Source: Utricularia gibba (Eukaryota > Streptophyta > Magnoliopsida > Lamiales > Lentibulariaceae). Taken from it: 64,000 nt of DNA. Location of the stretch: positions 6,595,001 through 6,659,000 of the forward strand of contig NEEC01000002.1 of the NCBI GenBank assembly GCA_002189035.1, in the 5' to 3' direction. Positions within the stretch are counted from its first letter, which is position 1. Every line of letters begins with the position of its first letter. Under the pieces are notes generated by a model. That model did no database searches. It saw only the letters and a program-made list of their open reading frames with translations, and was not told the DNA's origin. The translations under genes and the position numbers were made by a program. Shown in pieces: positions 22,201 through 34,590 of the stretch.

Positions 22201-25200
22201 CTCAGCGAGTGAGAACAAAATGTTGGAGAAGCAGCATTCTCGTTTGGGTAGAGCCTTACGTTGTATTTCACAAGAGCTGTATTCCAAGGATTCACACTTC
22301 CTTTTGGAGTTGGTATGCCTACTTTTTTACCTGTATTTAAGACATGATTTTTCACATTCACACAAGGATTTTAGTGTCTTCATCTGCAATTTAGGTATTT
22401 TTTTATTGTCACTTTCATGACCAGTAAATTAAGATCAAACTCTTCTCCCAGTCATAAAAAAAATGCTCAAGGCTTTTTACAGTATTATTTAGATACTGGA
22501 AGCCTAGCTTGTCTGTGATTTTGCAATTGTATCACAATTCAATGCCTGGTGGGTTCAGATTTGCTCTCTGGATGATCCTATCTTTCTTAATATCGGATTA
22601 ATTATTCTGATTTGTAAGTTTCTTCTTGTTTTAGCTCACATAAACAGGTAGTATGTTAAGTAAATAATTAGCCAAAGAATTGTGACATGTCACAAATTGC
22701 ATAAACCGTCTTGGATATGAAATATTTGATCCATTTTCTCCCTTTATTCCCAAAATCCTGCCATCCTTGATAATTTGCATTCTACCACCCGTAGTTCATC
22801 TTAGAAGTGCAGGAATTGGCTTTTCTCTTATGCTGTCATGGTTGTTTAGAAAATGTTTATAGTTTGAGACAGATTCAAATGGATTCCTAAAATCATTAAA
22901 TGATTATTTATTATCTTCTTTTTTTGTGTGTAGGTTCAAAATGCTGATGATAATGTCTATCCTCATAATGTGGTACCCATGTTAGTGTTCATTCTTCAAG
23001 AGAGAAGCATCAAAGTCCTAAATAATGAAAAAGGTTTTTCGGCGAATGATGTCAGAGCACTTTGTGATGTTGGAAATTCTACAAAAAAGAATCATAGAGC
23101 TGAACGCATTGGAAAGAAGGGCATTGGCTTCAAATCTGTATTCTGTGTAAGGATTGAAGGCTCTTCTTGTATGTTGCATTTGTCTTTTCAAGTGCTCCAA
23201 TTTGAGCGCATAATAATCTTTAATTGATTAGATCTAAGGTGGAGATGAAACATATGGATAAGACCTGGCTTTAAATGGATTCCGTTCTTAGATTTGATTG
23301 ATAGCATATGTTTTTTTTTTCCCTGTGACTATCTTCTGTTCGTAAAATGTAGGCATGATTACTGTTCCCTTGCCCATCAAACTGGTTGAGTTACAGTTGC
23401 CAAGTTAACGCTAGATAGGTCAATTGTAGGCTTCCATTTGAGATTTTGTACTTTGGATTCTAGTACTTAATGTGGTTGATTTTTTTTTTCAAAATGTATT
23501 GTAACATCCATATTAGTTTGAATTCACCTCTTTTCTCATTCTCAGGTTACGGATGCACCAGAGATACATTCTAATGGGTTTCATATCAAGTTTGACATAA
23601 CTGAGGGACAGATTGGCTTCATTTTACCGACAGTTGTCCCTCCACATGATATTGAATCTTACGCAAGATTAGCTTCTTCAGATGCAGATTGTGTGGATAA
23701 GAATGCATGGAACACTTGCATTGTGCTACCACTGAAATCGAACTTATCAGAAGTTTCTGTGAGGAACAATGTCTTCTCCATGTTCTCTAGTCTCCATCCA
23801 TCATTGTTACTGTTTCTTCATCGTCTTCAATCCATTACATTTAAAAACATGCTTGACGGCACATGTGTTGTTATGAGAAAGAAAGTGAGGGGCAATGGCA
23901 TTGTTCAGGTCTGTATGAACGGAGATGAGATGACTTGGTTTGTGGTATCCCATAAGTTAAAGGCTGATGTTATCCACTCTGATTTCCACACTTCAAACAT
24001 ATCTGTTGCTTTTACATTAAGGGAGATAAGTCATGGAGAATATACTGCTGTGTTGGACCAACAACCAGTTTTTGCTTTTCTTCCATTGAGGACATATGGT
24101 CTGAAGTTCATAGTTCAAGGTGACTTTGTTTTGCCTTCTTCCAGGGAAGATATTGATGGGAGTAGTCCTTGGAACCAGTGGTTACTGTCGGAAGTTCCTG
24201 ATTTGTTTGTTAGAGCTGGAAAGCTATTTTGTGATCTTCCTTGTTACAAAAGTTGTCCAGGAAAAGCGGTTAGTTTGTTTATGAAGTATGTTCCAATGGT
24301 CGGTGAAGTTCATGGATTCTTTTCTAGCTTACCACAATTGATCATTTCTAAACTACGTATGTCAAGTTGCTTGCTCCTTGAGGATGATAAAAAAGAATGG
24401 GTTCCTCCTTTCAGGGCCCTCAGGAATTGGGATAATCATTCTCGCTCTCTATTGCCTAATAGCTTGCTTCAGAAGCATCTTGGCATGGGATTTCTGGACA
24501 AGGATATAGTTCTATCTGACACATTAGCAAGGGTTCTTGGTGTTGAGAATTATGGCCCTTCAGTTTTGCTGAGAGTACTTTCTTCTTTATGTTCTGTGGA
24601 TAATGGTTTAAGTTCCATGGGCTTGGATTGGTTAGCTTCTTGGCTTGGTACCGTCTACATGATGCTATTTAAGTCCTCACAGAATGAATCTGATTTTATA
24701 ATGGAGGTTAAGAAAATCCCATTCGTTCCCCTTGGCGATGGTAAATATAGCTCACTGAATGAAGGTGTAATTTGGCTGCATTACGACGGGGTAGGTCAAG
24801 GTACTAAGGATGATTGTTTTCTGAAAGAATTCCCAAATTTGCTTACTAAACTTCGATTTGTGAGTCCAGAACTTTTAAATGCAGCTTCTTCGATTGAAAG
24901 TTCATGCCCTGACGCAACCATGCTTGAAATTGTTAAAAGGATGCTTCTTAAAGTTGGTGTCCAGAGAGTGTCTGCTCATGAAATATTAAAGGAGCATGTT
25001 TTACCAAAGTTATCTGATTATAAAACAGCCATGGAACAGAATGGATTGATTGTTGAGTACCTAGCCTTTGCAATGTTTCATTTGCACTCAAGCTGTAGTA
25101 CCTGTGGTAAAGAAAGAGAGGACATAGTTAATCAGCTACAGACAAAAGCTCATATTCTCACTAACTTCGGTCTTAAACGGTTGAATGAAGTTCCCATACA

Positions 25201-28200
25201 TTTTAGCTCAGGTTTTGGGAATCCTGTTGATATAAATAAACTAACTAGTGGCTTTGATATCAACTGGCATGAGATTGACTCCTCCTATCTAGACCATCCG
25301 ATCACCAAATCTACGTCAGATGGGAATTTTAGCTGGAGGAAATTTTTTCTGGAAATTGGGGTGACTGATTTTGTAAAAGTTGATGAAGTTCGGAAACAAA
25401 TTTCTGGCATTTCTTCTGTGGATTCACTGGGTAGTAAGGATTTTTTGGTAACCAAGATGGATGTTAAAGATTGGAAATCTGAAGAATTGTTTTTGTTTTT
25501 GTCTGCACTGTCATTGTCAATAGATGATGGTCAAAAGTCTAAGTACCTCCTGGAAATTCTTGATATGTTGTGGGATGAGAATTTTGGAGATAAAGTAACT
25601 GGCTATTCCATTGACTGCTCTGGGAATTCTAAGCCATTTAAATCGTCATTCATTAGCATCCTTCAAGATTTTCCTTGGATGTGTTCATCTTTGGGCAAAA
25701 ATCTTAGTTATCCGAAAGATCTGTACCATGAGTGTCATGAGGTGAATTCAATTCTTGGTGCAAGTGCCCCGTATGCTGTCCCCAAGGTGTGTTATGCTTC
25801 ATTTCGCACTCATCTTTCATTTTTTTTTTTCAGCAGTACTTGTCCTTCACATGTTTTTTTTTTTTTTTTTTTGACATGTGCGGTCTTGTCTTTTAATTTT
25901 ACCCAAGGTAAGAAGCGAAAAGCTGATTGCTGACATTGGCTTAAAAACTGAAGTTACCCTTGATGATGCATTGTCTGTGCTGCGACTTTGGAAATCTTAT
26001 GGTCCTCTTAAGGCCAGGTAATTTTCTCCTTTCCTCATCTCATATCTGAGATTAAGACTCTGCATTAGAATTTCTCCTCAACATGTAGCATGGTTGAAAC
26101 TGAACTGTCTTTTTTATCAGTGTTTCACAGATGAGTAATTTTTATACATTCATCTGGAAAGGAATGGGTACCTCAAAGAAAGCAATTATTGAAGAGTTAC
26201 TTCCGGGTCCTTTTATATTTATTCCCAATGCTACAGGATATTCTCCAGAAGATGTTGTGCCTGGTACTCTGGTTTCATCTCAGGAAGTGTACTGGAATGA
26301 TTCAAATAGCCAAGCAGTATCACCTCACTCTAAGTGTGTTACAAGCATAAAATGTCACAGGGAAGAAAAGATGCTATGTGCCTTGTACCCAAAGCTTCAT
26401 GATTTTTTCGTGGGTGAATGTGGGGTGGCTGAAGCGCCTCCATTGTGCTCTTATCTCCAGTTCTTGCAACAGTTATCTAATAGTTCTTTGCCTCATGAGG
26501 CAGCAAAGAAGGTGTGGCCTTTTTTTTTTTTTACTGTAACACATTAACGAACTATAAAATTTGGACATGCCTATAGCATAAACACTTTTAAGGTGTTGGG
26601 ATGTGCCTATATTTGTCTTCCTGCATGAACTGGCTCAGACTACGTATTGATGTATGATTTGTTATCCTATAGGTTTCTGAAGTGTTTCTGATTTGGGGTG
26701 ATGCACTGAAATCTGGAACTTTGAGCTCTCAAGACATTGAGTACCTCAAAGAAAATCTTCTGAAAAAGGAGTGCACTGTACTTCCTACAAGAAATGATAA
26801 ATGGGTTTCTCTGCATTCTTCTTATGGACTCATCTGTTGGTGTGATGACGATGATTTGGAATTGGAATTCAGGTATCTTCAAGGTATTGAATTCATTTAT
26901 TTTGGGGAGTCTACTAACGAAGCAAAACAGATGCTTCGAGGCAATGCTGTTACGGTCATGCGATCTCTGGGAATTCCTTCTATTTCTGAGGTTCCCTTTC
27001 TTTCCCTTACCAGCTATTTCTTTTGTCTGTGTGAGCTAGCTTGTCAATCTGGGGCACCTTTTTCTTATGCATTAAATTATAATCCATCTAGACAGATCTT
27101 CCTGGGAGTGAAGGAAAAACAGTCTCGGAATTCACACAAGCATCATATCAATTTATGTGTTTTTTTATTGTAGATGAACCAAGTACTAAGATAGAACCCT
27201 GCAAATGTATCATGAAAATTTGATGCCAATATGATCTTATCCATACAAGTAACAGTTGCATACCATCATGCCATTATATGCAAGTTATTGGGTTTATGTT
27301 ACTTTTATGCATGTTGCTTGTAGTGAGTGACCAAGTTATTCATTGTAGCAGCAACTCGTGCTCTTTATGCATAATCCATTGATTTGTTTTTCCTTTTGTC
27401 TTTCCAGATTGTGACTCGTGAAGCTATTTATTACGGTCTCACAAACCACAGCTTCTTTCATTCTTTGGTGAACTGGGCTCTTCCTTATGCTCAGCGTTAC
27501 ATTTATATCACGCATGCTGAAAAGTACTCTCAGCTAAGGATGTCTAATTTTCACAAGATTAGACATCTAAAGATAAAAGTTGTTGAAAAGCTTTTCTACA
27601 GGAATGTCATTACCAGTCATGGAATTTCATCAACGAAAAGAACTGAGATAAGTTGCCTTCATCAGGTTGGTATCACTGAAGCATATTGCTTTCCATCAGG
27701 CACTTGAGAAGGTGAGGTATGCTTTACACCCATCTGTTTAAATACATGCAGGGTGACATCTTGTACTGCACTGCAAAGTCGGATCCACATTCAATATTCT
27801 TGGAGCTGTCTTGCTTGCTATACAGGAAGTCTCCAGATTTGCTCTTCGCAAATTTTCTTCATATGATCACAACTATGGCTGAATCGGGTGCCACTGAGGA
27901 GCAAGTAGAATTTTTCATCTTCAACAGCCAGAAGGTGGCGAAATTGCCTAATGAGGAATGCGTTTGGTCTCTCCAATCCGCCTCATTGGAGGGTGATGGT
28001 AGAGTTTTAGAGGACCTTCTACGCATTAAGTTGAACGAACAAAAATCCTTCATGTCAAGAAGAACTGGTGTCAACCCAAATTGGCCACCTGCTGATTGGA
28101 AGACTGCCCCTGGCTTCAGACCTGCAGTATCTTTTACATCTAAAAAACCAGAATGCAGCAGTTTTCCAGTCATAGAGAGGAACATTGCAAAGGAGTTGGA

Positions 28201-28756
28201 ACAGGCTTGCATCACTCCAACCATTATGCGCAGTGATTCTGAGGCTGGTTCAGCTGAAGAGCCACCTTTTCTTGACAATGAGATGTCAATTCCCCCAGGC
28301 ACGAATGTTGTGCCTGATTCTGTTGATGTTACTGCAATGGAATCCGGGAACTCAGCCTCAGAATGTGACATCAAAGATCAGGAGCAGACAGATCAGACAT
28401 TTGTTACAGGGAGATGTGGAGAGCTTATAGCATACAAACACTTCGTAGAGAAATTAGGTGAGGGATCTGTTATATGGGTGAATGCAGCTACTGAAACTGG
28501 GCTGCCGTATGACATTGTTGTTGGTGGAGAAAATGACAGAGAATACATTGAAGTGAAGGCCACCAAATCCAGCAGCAAGCTCTGGTTCTTCATCTCAATG
28601 AAGGAGTGGGAGTTTGCTGTTGAAAAAGGCGAATCCTTCAGCATAGCACATGTAGTTTTAGCAAATAACGGCATGGCCAGGATCACTATATACAAGAACC
28701 CGGCAAGATTATGCCGCCTCGGCAACCTTAAGTTAGCAGCGGTGCCTGCACTGTAA
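16236..28756 (+). CDS. NOV: NO VEIN (NOV)-like protein: GHKL ATPase with C-terminal DUF3883 (one frame break)
   Basis: Giant plant nuclear protein; the Arabidopsis relative is required for leaf vasculature and auxin-dependent patterning. Exons: 16236-16718, 16904-17241, 17827-18421, 19663-19761, 20128-20302, 20560-22312, 22934-23146, 23546-25786, 25908-26017, 26121-26511, 26673-26990, 27408-27665 and 27752-28756, about 2,659 residues, similar to the known protein. Near residue 1149 starts an HSP90/histidine-kinase-like ATPase fold: N-box LLELVQNADDN, then GFSANDVRALCDVGNSTK and glycine box GKKGIGFKSVF. The C-terminal ~110 residues are DUF3883, with GELIAYKHF, GLPYDIVVGG and YIEVKAT, a D...ExK arrangement as in PD-(D/E)XK nucleases. 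Exon 6 needs one added base at the C run 20775-20777: upstream reads FLEKHVHLLP, downstream QLQSFMIGGATEG. Exon 3 encodes a basic KRTSTSKTPPYKKAKRVK nuclear-signal-like patch. The intron at 18422-19662 is the largest in the gene. Confidence 0.93.
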
Positions 28757-28959
28757 CATCACTTTCTTGTACACTACCATATGGATTGAATTTCGAGTAC
28801 TCACATTTTTGTGTATCGGTGTATTACAAAATTGATCATCGTTTTTTGAATGTGAGAAAATTGGTATGATGATCAATTTTGATTGTAGCGTATGAGATAG
28901 AGATATACGATAATCAATTTTTTAATTGTTTGTTTCAAAAAGAAATTGTAATTTTTCAA
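28757..28959. other. 3' flank of the NO VEIN-like gene
   Basis: Short AT-rich region holding the presumed 3' UTR of the plus-strand gene. It includes the local inverted pair GATGATCAATTTTG near 28867 and CAAAATTGATCATC near 28826, which could form a hairpin at the transcript end. Confidence 0.4.
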
Positions 28960-29225
28960 ATATATTAGTGTTCTGGAAAATTTTTAGACTATGTTTTTAT
29001 TTTTTCAAAATTATTTAAAATAATAAAAATAAATTATAGCTATTCTAGAAAAATGTACTAGTTAAGAAATAGAATTAAAATGAAAAAAATACTTCATTTA
29101 TTATTTTTCTAAAAATATTTTTTATAATATGATTTTAAAATTATTTATTGATAGTATTTTAGAATAAAATTATTTTATTTTTTGAAAAATAAAAATGGAT
29201 TTCAGTAATTGATTAAATGATTTGA
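28960..29225. repeat. AT-rich fold-back element, copy 1
   Basis: The left edge TAGTGTTCTGGAAAATTTTT, then TATGTTTTTATTTTTTCAAA, matches in inverted orientation the right edges of two further copies at about 33040 and 34590. The other edge (AAAATTATTTTATTTTTTGA, then AAAAATGGATTT) resembles the opposite terminus. The element is a non-autonomous, MITE-like fold-back sequence with no coding capacity. Confidence 0.55.
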
Positions 29226-29586
29226 AAATTTAGGATGGAATCAAATTATTTATTATTATTTTATATGAAATAAATATAGAAATCTTTTATATTCATTTTC
29301 TAGTGATTAATAATTTTGAAATAACGTGGCCCCCACAATCACATCTCCCATGGTTACTATTTTTGTGTGGTATTTCTGACTGAAAAAATAGCTATTTTTA
29401 TGCTTTTTTTTTCAAAATTAAAAACATTTAGGCCTGGAAGCCACTTCCCATTTATAGAACACTGCTTATTTTTACAAGGAACAATTCCATTTTTGGAAAC
29501 ACAAATAACAAAAGAACAGTAACCGACACGAGAGCAACACATTTATTTGATAAAAAGTTGAGTTCAAACTTGGTTCTTCTTCACGA
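29226..29586. other. 3' flank of the CER2-like gene
   Basis: AT-rich stretch downstream of the minus-strand acyltransferase-like gene. No gene was recognised. Confidence 0.4.
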
Positions 29587-31185
29587 TCACGCGGCAACAA
29601 TGCCTTCCGCCACGAGCTCCGACTTCAGCTGAGCCACCTCCTTTTCCGGCAGGATCGCCGTCACCGATCGCCCTCCGTCGCCGCCGCGTCCTTGAAGCAC
29701 GAGAATAGCGCCGTTCGCTCCTACTCCATCAATTCGATAACTGACTCTCACTGGTTTCTCTCTGTTGTATTCGAACCCGTACAGATCCGCTTCTCCGAGG
29801 TCCAGGAAACTCAAGTTCGCACCATACACAACAAAGTCGGCCAGTCCCTGGCTCCTCTCCATCGCGCTTTCGATCTTCTCCCGCTCATCCACCGCGTCCT
29901 GCAGCAGAGCCGCCAATTCGCTCCGATCCATTTCGATCACCGATTCCGGACCCCTCGCCACGCCCACAGTCTGCGTATTACTTAGGTAGATCTCACCGTC
30001 GCCGTCTCCTTCGCGACTGCCCTTCCTCAACACCGTCACGACCTTGGGCTCCGCACCCGCGCCACGGATCTTGGCGACACATTGCCAGATGACGGCGGAA
30101 ATCGCCTCGAATTCGCCTTTCGCACGCAATCTCGACCGCAGAGTACTCAGCTCCGCGGCGGAGATGTCGAATGAGAACAGCTCCATCTTGCCCTCCGGGG
30201 AATGGATCCAATGGTCCCCCACCGGGTCGACCCGCAGAACAGAAAGCGGATCCTTCAGACTCTCTCCATTGGGTCTGAGCCCATTGCTTTTGAGCGGCGC
30301 AGAATAATTTGCCAGATCAACGGGCGGCCCAATATCCAGGCCCGCAACTGTTTTCCCCCACAGGTTCACAAAATCCACCATCGCAAAGGCATCCCCCAGA
30401 ACGTGGGCCCAGCTCACACCCACCGCCGCCCCCCTCCTTCGAATTTCGTCAGCTGCATTTAAAAACCTCACGTAATTTCAAAAAATAAACTAATTTTAAT
30501 AATTAAAAAATCCCATCAAAAATAATATAGGATTTTAATTCTTTTAATGAGCACGTCGCAGTCGGACGTGGAACGGACAAGCATCCCGCGTGGGCCCACC
30601 AACAAAATAATTAAATCCTATTTTGTAATCATTAAAAAAGGGGGCAGTTATTGTTCTCCATTATTTTATTTTTAACCAACGGTAACTCTAATTAAAGCTG
30701 TGGTTTTATTTTATTTTTTTATTCCTTGGAACTGAACCAGCAGGAGCAGAGGCGAGGCGCACCTGGACGTAGACGGAGGGAGAAAATTGGAGCTCCGGAC
30801 CCATAACTTGACCCGAAACCAGAAGCTTCTCCTTCTCCTCCAAGTCTCTAGCCTCAAGCCACTCCTCTAGGGTTTTCCGGCACTTCAACTCCACGAACCT
30901 GACGCCGCAGTCATTGCATTTGATGTAGGGCCTGCCGGAATCATCTCGCCGGAATCTTCCGTTGTGGACGGGGAACTTGTTGAGCCAAACGAAGGTGGGA
31001 TCCTTGATATCCTGTACTTTCAGCCCATCAAAAGCTTCTCTTTTGAAATAGTACACGCCTCTGATGTAGTGGAGCTTCATCGCCAAATCAATGTTACCGG
31101 GCTCCACCTCCGTGTTGAATCCGGCCACTTTTCCGGGTCCGATCGACGACAGCTTCAGATCGTAGACCAGATCCTGCTCACCCAT
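29587..31185 (-). CDS. CER2/CER26-like BAHD-family protein (one frame break)
   Basis: CER2-like proteins are BAHD acyltransferase homologues that act with the CER6 condensing enzyme in the ER to extend very-long-chain fatty acids for cuticular wax. Two exons: 31185-30763 (141 residues, MGEQDLVYDLKLSSIGPG, then DLAMKLHYIRGVYYF) and 30452-29587. Exon 2 begins LTKFEGG and then changes frame within the run of six C at 30429-30434 (G on the coding strand); one more G would continue into AAVGVSWAHVLGDAFAMVDF. The BAHD HxxxD motif is present as HVLGD, about residues 158-162. The usual DFGWG motif is absent; the equivalent place reads ADLYGFEYNREKP, as expected for the CER2 group rather than catalytic BAHD enzymes. 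Total length is about 430 residues, normal for the group. Confidence 0.86.
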
Positions 31186-32814
31186 GTCTGCGAAGCCCTT
31201 GGTTGGCCAGTGTAAGTGAAAGAAGGGAGGAGGTAGTGGTCTTAAATAAATGGTGTATGATTGTCTTTTTTTTTTCAATTAACCAATAATTCCTTCATTT
31301 TTTAACCATAATTTATTTAAAATAAATATCCTTCACAATATATTCCACTTTGAAAACATTCTCATGTTTAAAATAATATTTAAAATAAAAATTGAAAATT
31401 CAATTATGGCTTTATTTCTCTCTCATATAATTAAATCATGATTGAATCATAATTAATTTTTAAATATTTTTAAATATTTAATTAAAACTCTTATTCATAA
31501 TTTAAAACAATTCAATTATGATTGAATCGTAATTTTTCAAATACCAATAATCACTTGATATGTATGTATGATCAAGATTAATCGAATTTCAATTGATCAA
31601 GAGAGTAAGATGATCAAACATATATTGATCTTGGCACACACACATGCTAATTTTTAATTTGAATATTATTTATTATTAATATTTTTTTAAAAAAAAAAAA
31701 GGAATGTGCATATTGTATGTTTTTTTTCTTTTTTTGTTAGGGGTGGATATGATGAATGTCGGGTGAGGATTTAAAGTTGTCAACTAACTACCTGCCTTGG
31801 CATTCAATTCGATCTCATTGGAGAGTACCCTTACAGTGGAATCGAATAGGAGGAGCAGCCAAAAACAAGGACACGTGTCTGTCGCTTGCAGAGGATGGCA
31901 TCTTGGATACCAAGGCTAGTGACCTGCTACTAGCCGCCAACCGGTTTCCAGACAAAAGAAGATGGAGTTTTTTTTGTTCTTTTAAGAGTTCATTCAGCAA
32001 GTCCACATTGGACTTGTTGCACATTCCCTCACTTCATTTCTGTGACATCTCCAACAAAACACCTCCAGATAACTAATTTTTAATTTAAAGTAGTCATAGT
32101 TGAGAAACGCATTGTGATTTTTTAGAGCATTTTTGTGGTACTTATTTGTACCACAAAGATATGAAGCTTTTTTTGCACATTATTAATAGTGGGTATTAGA
32201 AAAGTAGTCATACTATTTGGAGTCTATTTGGAATGTATGATAAAAATAATCATCATATGTATAAAAAATTAATCATAGTATATAATAAAATAGAGTGGTT
32301 GTGATTACTTTTCAAAATGACTTATATTAATAGTTTATTTGGTGTATTTTCTAATTTGAATAAAGTTACGACAATGCTTCAATTTTTGTGATTCTAAATT
32401 ACTTTTTTTTTTTTTTGAAGTCATTTGTAAGGAGTCATTTTAAATAGATTTGAAATAAAGATTCGCTTACTCAATTGGAAAGAATTAGAAATTGTGCAAT
32501 AAGAAAGAGTATAATTGAATTAAGAAATCAGGTTGATAATTGATGAAATGGATATGAATAATTGAATATGTTGTCAATTGAAGATGGATGGATGATATAA
32601 TAGATCACGTGACTCGCCAGATTGGCGGAATACGCCTTTGCAAGATCATTATTTTATTGATTATGTATTAAATTTAATTTATAAAAACTGCATTTATGAT
32701 ATATAATTTTTTATTTAATACAAATTATATGTTATACAGCCCATGTGCTTTTTTTTATTTGAAGTTGATTAAGGTTGAGGTTGAAAAACTAAAGCATTGT
32801 TCTTAAGAATTTTG
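31186..32814. other. AT-rich intergenic upstream of the CER2-like gene
   Basis: Promoter side of the minus-strand CER2-like gene followed by AT-rich DNA. A more GC-balanced island at 31740-32080 is open on both strands (about 106 codons plus, 69 codons minus), but neither frame resembles a known family. The rest (32100-32810) has no recognised feature. Confidence 0.4.
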
Positions 32815-33045
32815 AAGATCTATTTCTATTTTTTAAAAATAACAATAATTTTATTTTAAAACAATATCAATTATAAAATAATTTTATCAAAAATAATTTT
32901 AAAATTATATCACAAAAATTATTTTTAAAAAAGTAAAAAATTGATTATTTTTATTTTGTATTTATATTTTTTAAAAATAATTTTAAAAAGTAAAAACATA
33001 TTTCAAAAATTTTCTAGAATACTATTTAAGATTTCATTTAATAAT
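32815..33045. repeat. AT-rich fold-back element, copy 2
   Basis: The left end GAATTTTGAAGATCTATTTC, then TATTTTTTAAAAATAAC, is the imperfect inverse of the right end (GTAAAAACATATTTCAAAAA, then TTTTCTAGAATACTATTTAA), giving a fold-back of about 230 bp. The right end aligns with that of the copy at about 34590 and, inverted, with the copy starting near 28960. Confidence 0.6.
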
Positions 33046-33059
33046 AGTATATTAATATG

Positions 33060-33600
33060 TTCAAGTATAATGTAATTTGTTACGATTGAAAATCGACATT
33101 TGAATCAGAATGGATTATTGGTTTCATGAAAATGGACGGATGTGTCAAATCCGAGTATGGTTTGAATGCGTTGGTTGATGTGGTTTACCAAAATAAAAAG
33201 AGGCGGAGATTTTTTACATGAAAATTGTCGAAGGATGGAAAAAAATCACAAAGCTATCGAAGTTCGTCGGAGAAAACCTTCACTAAATGGAGGTGAGAAG
33301 AGAAGATATTAGTTGGAAAGCTAGGAATTCAACCCTTTTTCGTTTTGGATTTCTCCTATTTATAGAGGAGGTCGAACTGACCGAATCCTGACTACTATAA
33401 TTGTCGATTGATTTCTACGCCTGGACTATGATCTTGCTTTTCAGATAATCGCTGCTTGCTCTGTCGTAATTAAGTCACTTTTCAGACTGTGTCTCTGGCA
33501 CATATTAGCCTATCGAACGACGTTTTTCCGTCAGAGCATCTTTTTGCAGATTTTCAAATATCGATATATCCGATTTGTGTCCCATCATAATTAAATATAT
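33060..33600. other. GC-balanced island, possible LTR remnant
   Basis: About 540 bp of mixed composition set between AT-rich blocks, without a long open frame. Near 33353 it contains the near-palindrome TCCTATTTATAGAGGA, a TATA-type motif seen in plant LTR promoters. I did not find flanking LTR ends, so this is a tentative reading. Confidence 0.25.
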
Positions 33601-34136
33601 ATATAACATTTGATATTTGAGAATTGAAGTTTGAATATATAATTGATATAAATATAATTAGGTATTTCTTAAATTTATATAAAAAATGAGTACATAGTCA
33701 ATATAATCACAACAAATTTATAAATATAAACTTGAAATATCGTAGCATTGACCGAGAGGGGGTCTGCGGCAAGAGAGTATGATTGAAGTTGGAGGGGTTG
33801 GTGGCGGAGTGGGCATTCCAACAGGAAAACTGATGAGGCAAAGCGACGGGGATTAATGGAGGAGGTTGAGGGTTGTGCGTTTTGAGGATATCAAACCCAT
33901 TTCCCCTTCAATCATTTATTTGTGTTGCTTGGGAGGTAGTTGCAGCACTTAAAGCCAGCGAGAGACCATCCTTCAATCAATCAACGAATTGGATGCACAA
34001 CAACACCAACGAGAAGAAGAAGACGAAGAAGAAGCTCACATGTTCCATCACCCACGGTCACCAACTCCCACGACTTGGTCCTTCCTGCTTTTCCATTGTC
34101 GTAGGATTAACTTATCTATTTTGACTTCATTTATAG
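33601..34136. other. Intergenic, no recognised gene
   Basis: AT-rich to about 33740, then a more GC-balanced piece (33750-34110) with a lysine-rich low-complexity frame that I do not accept as a gene. It runs into the MITE-like element at 34137. Confidence 0.35.
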
Positions 34137-34350
34137 CATCTTTACTGATTTCATGAAATAATGACATGGTTTTTCGAAAATCAGTTTTATTTTTATGGAA
34201 ATGATTAATTTTAGTAAATTTTATATTGCGAAAACCATTTTGAGGAAATGGAGTTTTCTCATGGAAACTCAATAACGGAATCCACGTCATCATTTCCGGA
34301 AATCACTAAAGATGTCCTTATCAATTTCCGGAAATCACTAAATATGCCCT
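34137..34350. mobile_element. MITE-like element with terminal inverted repeats, copy 1
   Basis: The left terminus CATCTTTACTGATTTCATGA, then AATAATGACATGG (34137-34169), is the imperfect inverse of the right terminus CCACGTCATCATTTCCGGAA, then ATCACTAAAGATG (34282-34314). The right terminus is duplicated in tandem about 32 bp further on (AATCACTAAATATGCCC). The 178 bp core has no coding capacity. A second copy, cut by the window edge, begins at about 63873 in the same orientation. No clear target-site duplication was identified. Confidence 0.7.
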
Positions 34351-34367
34351 TATCAATTGGTTTAATT

Positions 34368-34590
34368 TTTTTTTTGAAAACTATTTTTAATTTTCAAGAT
34401 TATTTTTGAAAAATTAAAATAACAAAATCTTTAATTTTTTAAAAATAATTTTATAGTATAATTTTAAAAATGTTTTTGATATAATTATTTCAATCAAAAT
34501 TGTTCTAAAACAAAATTATTTTTACTCTTGAAAAGTAAAAATAGATTTTAAAAATTTTCCAAAATACTATTTTAATTTTTTTCATACTTT
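34368..34590. repeat. AT-rich fold-back element, copy 3
   Basis: The left end TTTTTTGAAAACTATTTTTA is the imperfect inverse of the right end GTAAAAATAGATTTTAAAAA, then TTTTCCAAAATACTATTTTA. The right end matches copies 1 (inverted) and 2. Confidence 0.55.

Noticed and set aside
33873-34124. Plus-strand frame of 83 codons with a lysine-rich run
   Set aside because: Low complexity from an AAGAAGA tract, no recognisable domain, adjacent to a MITE-like element.
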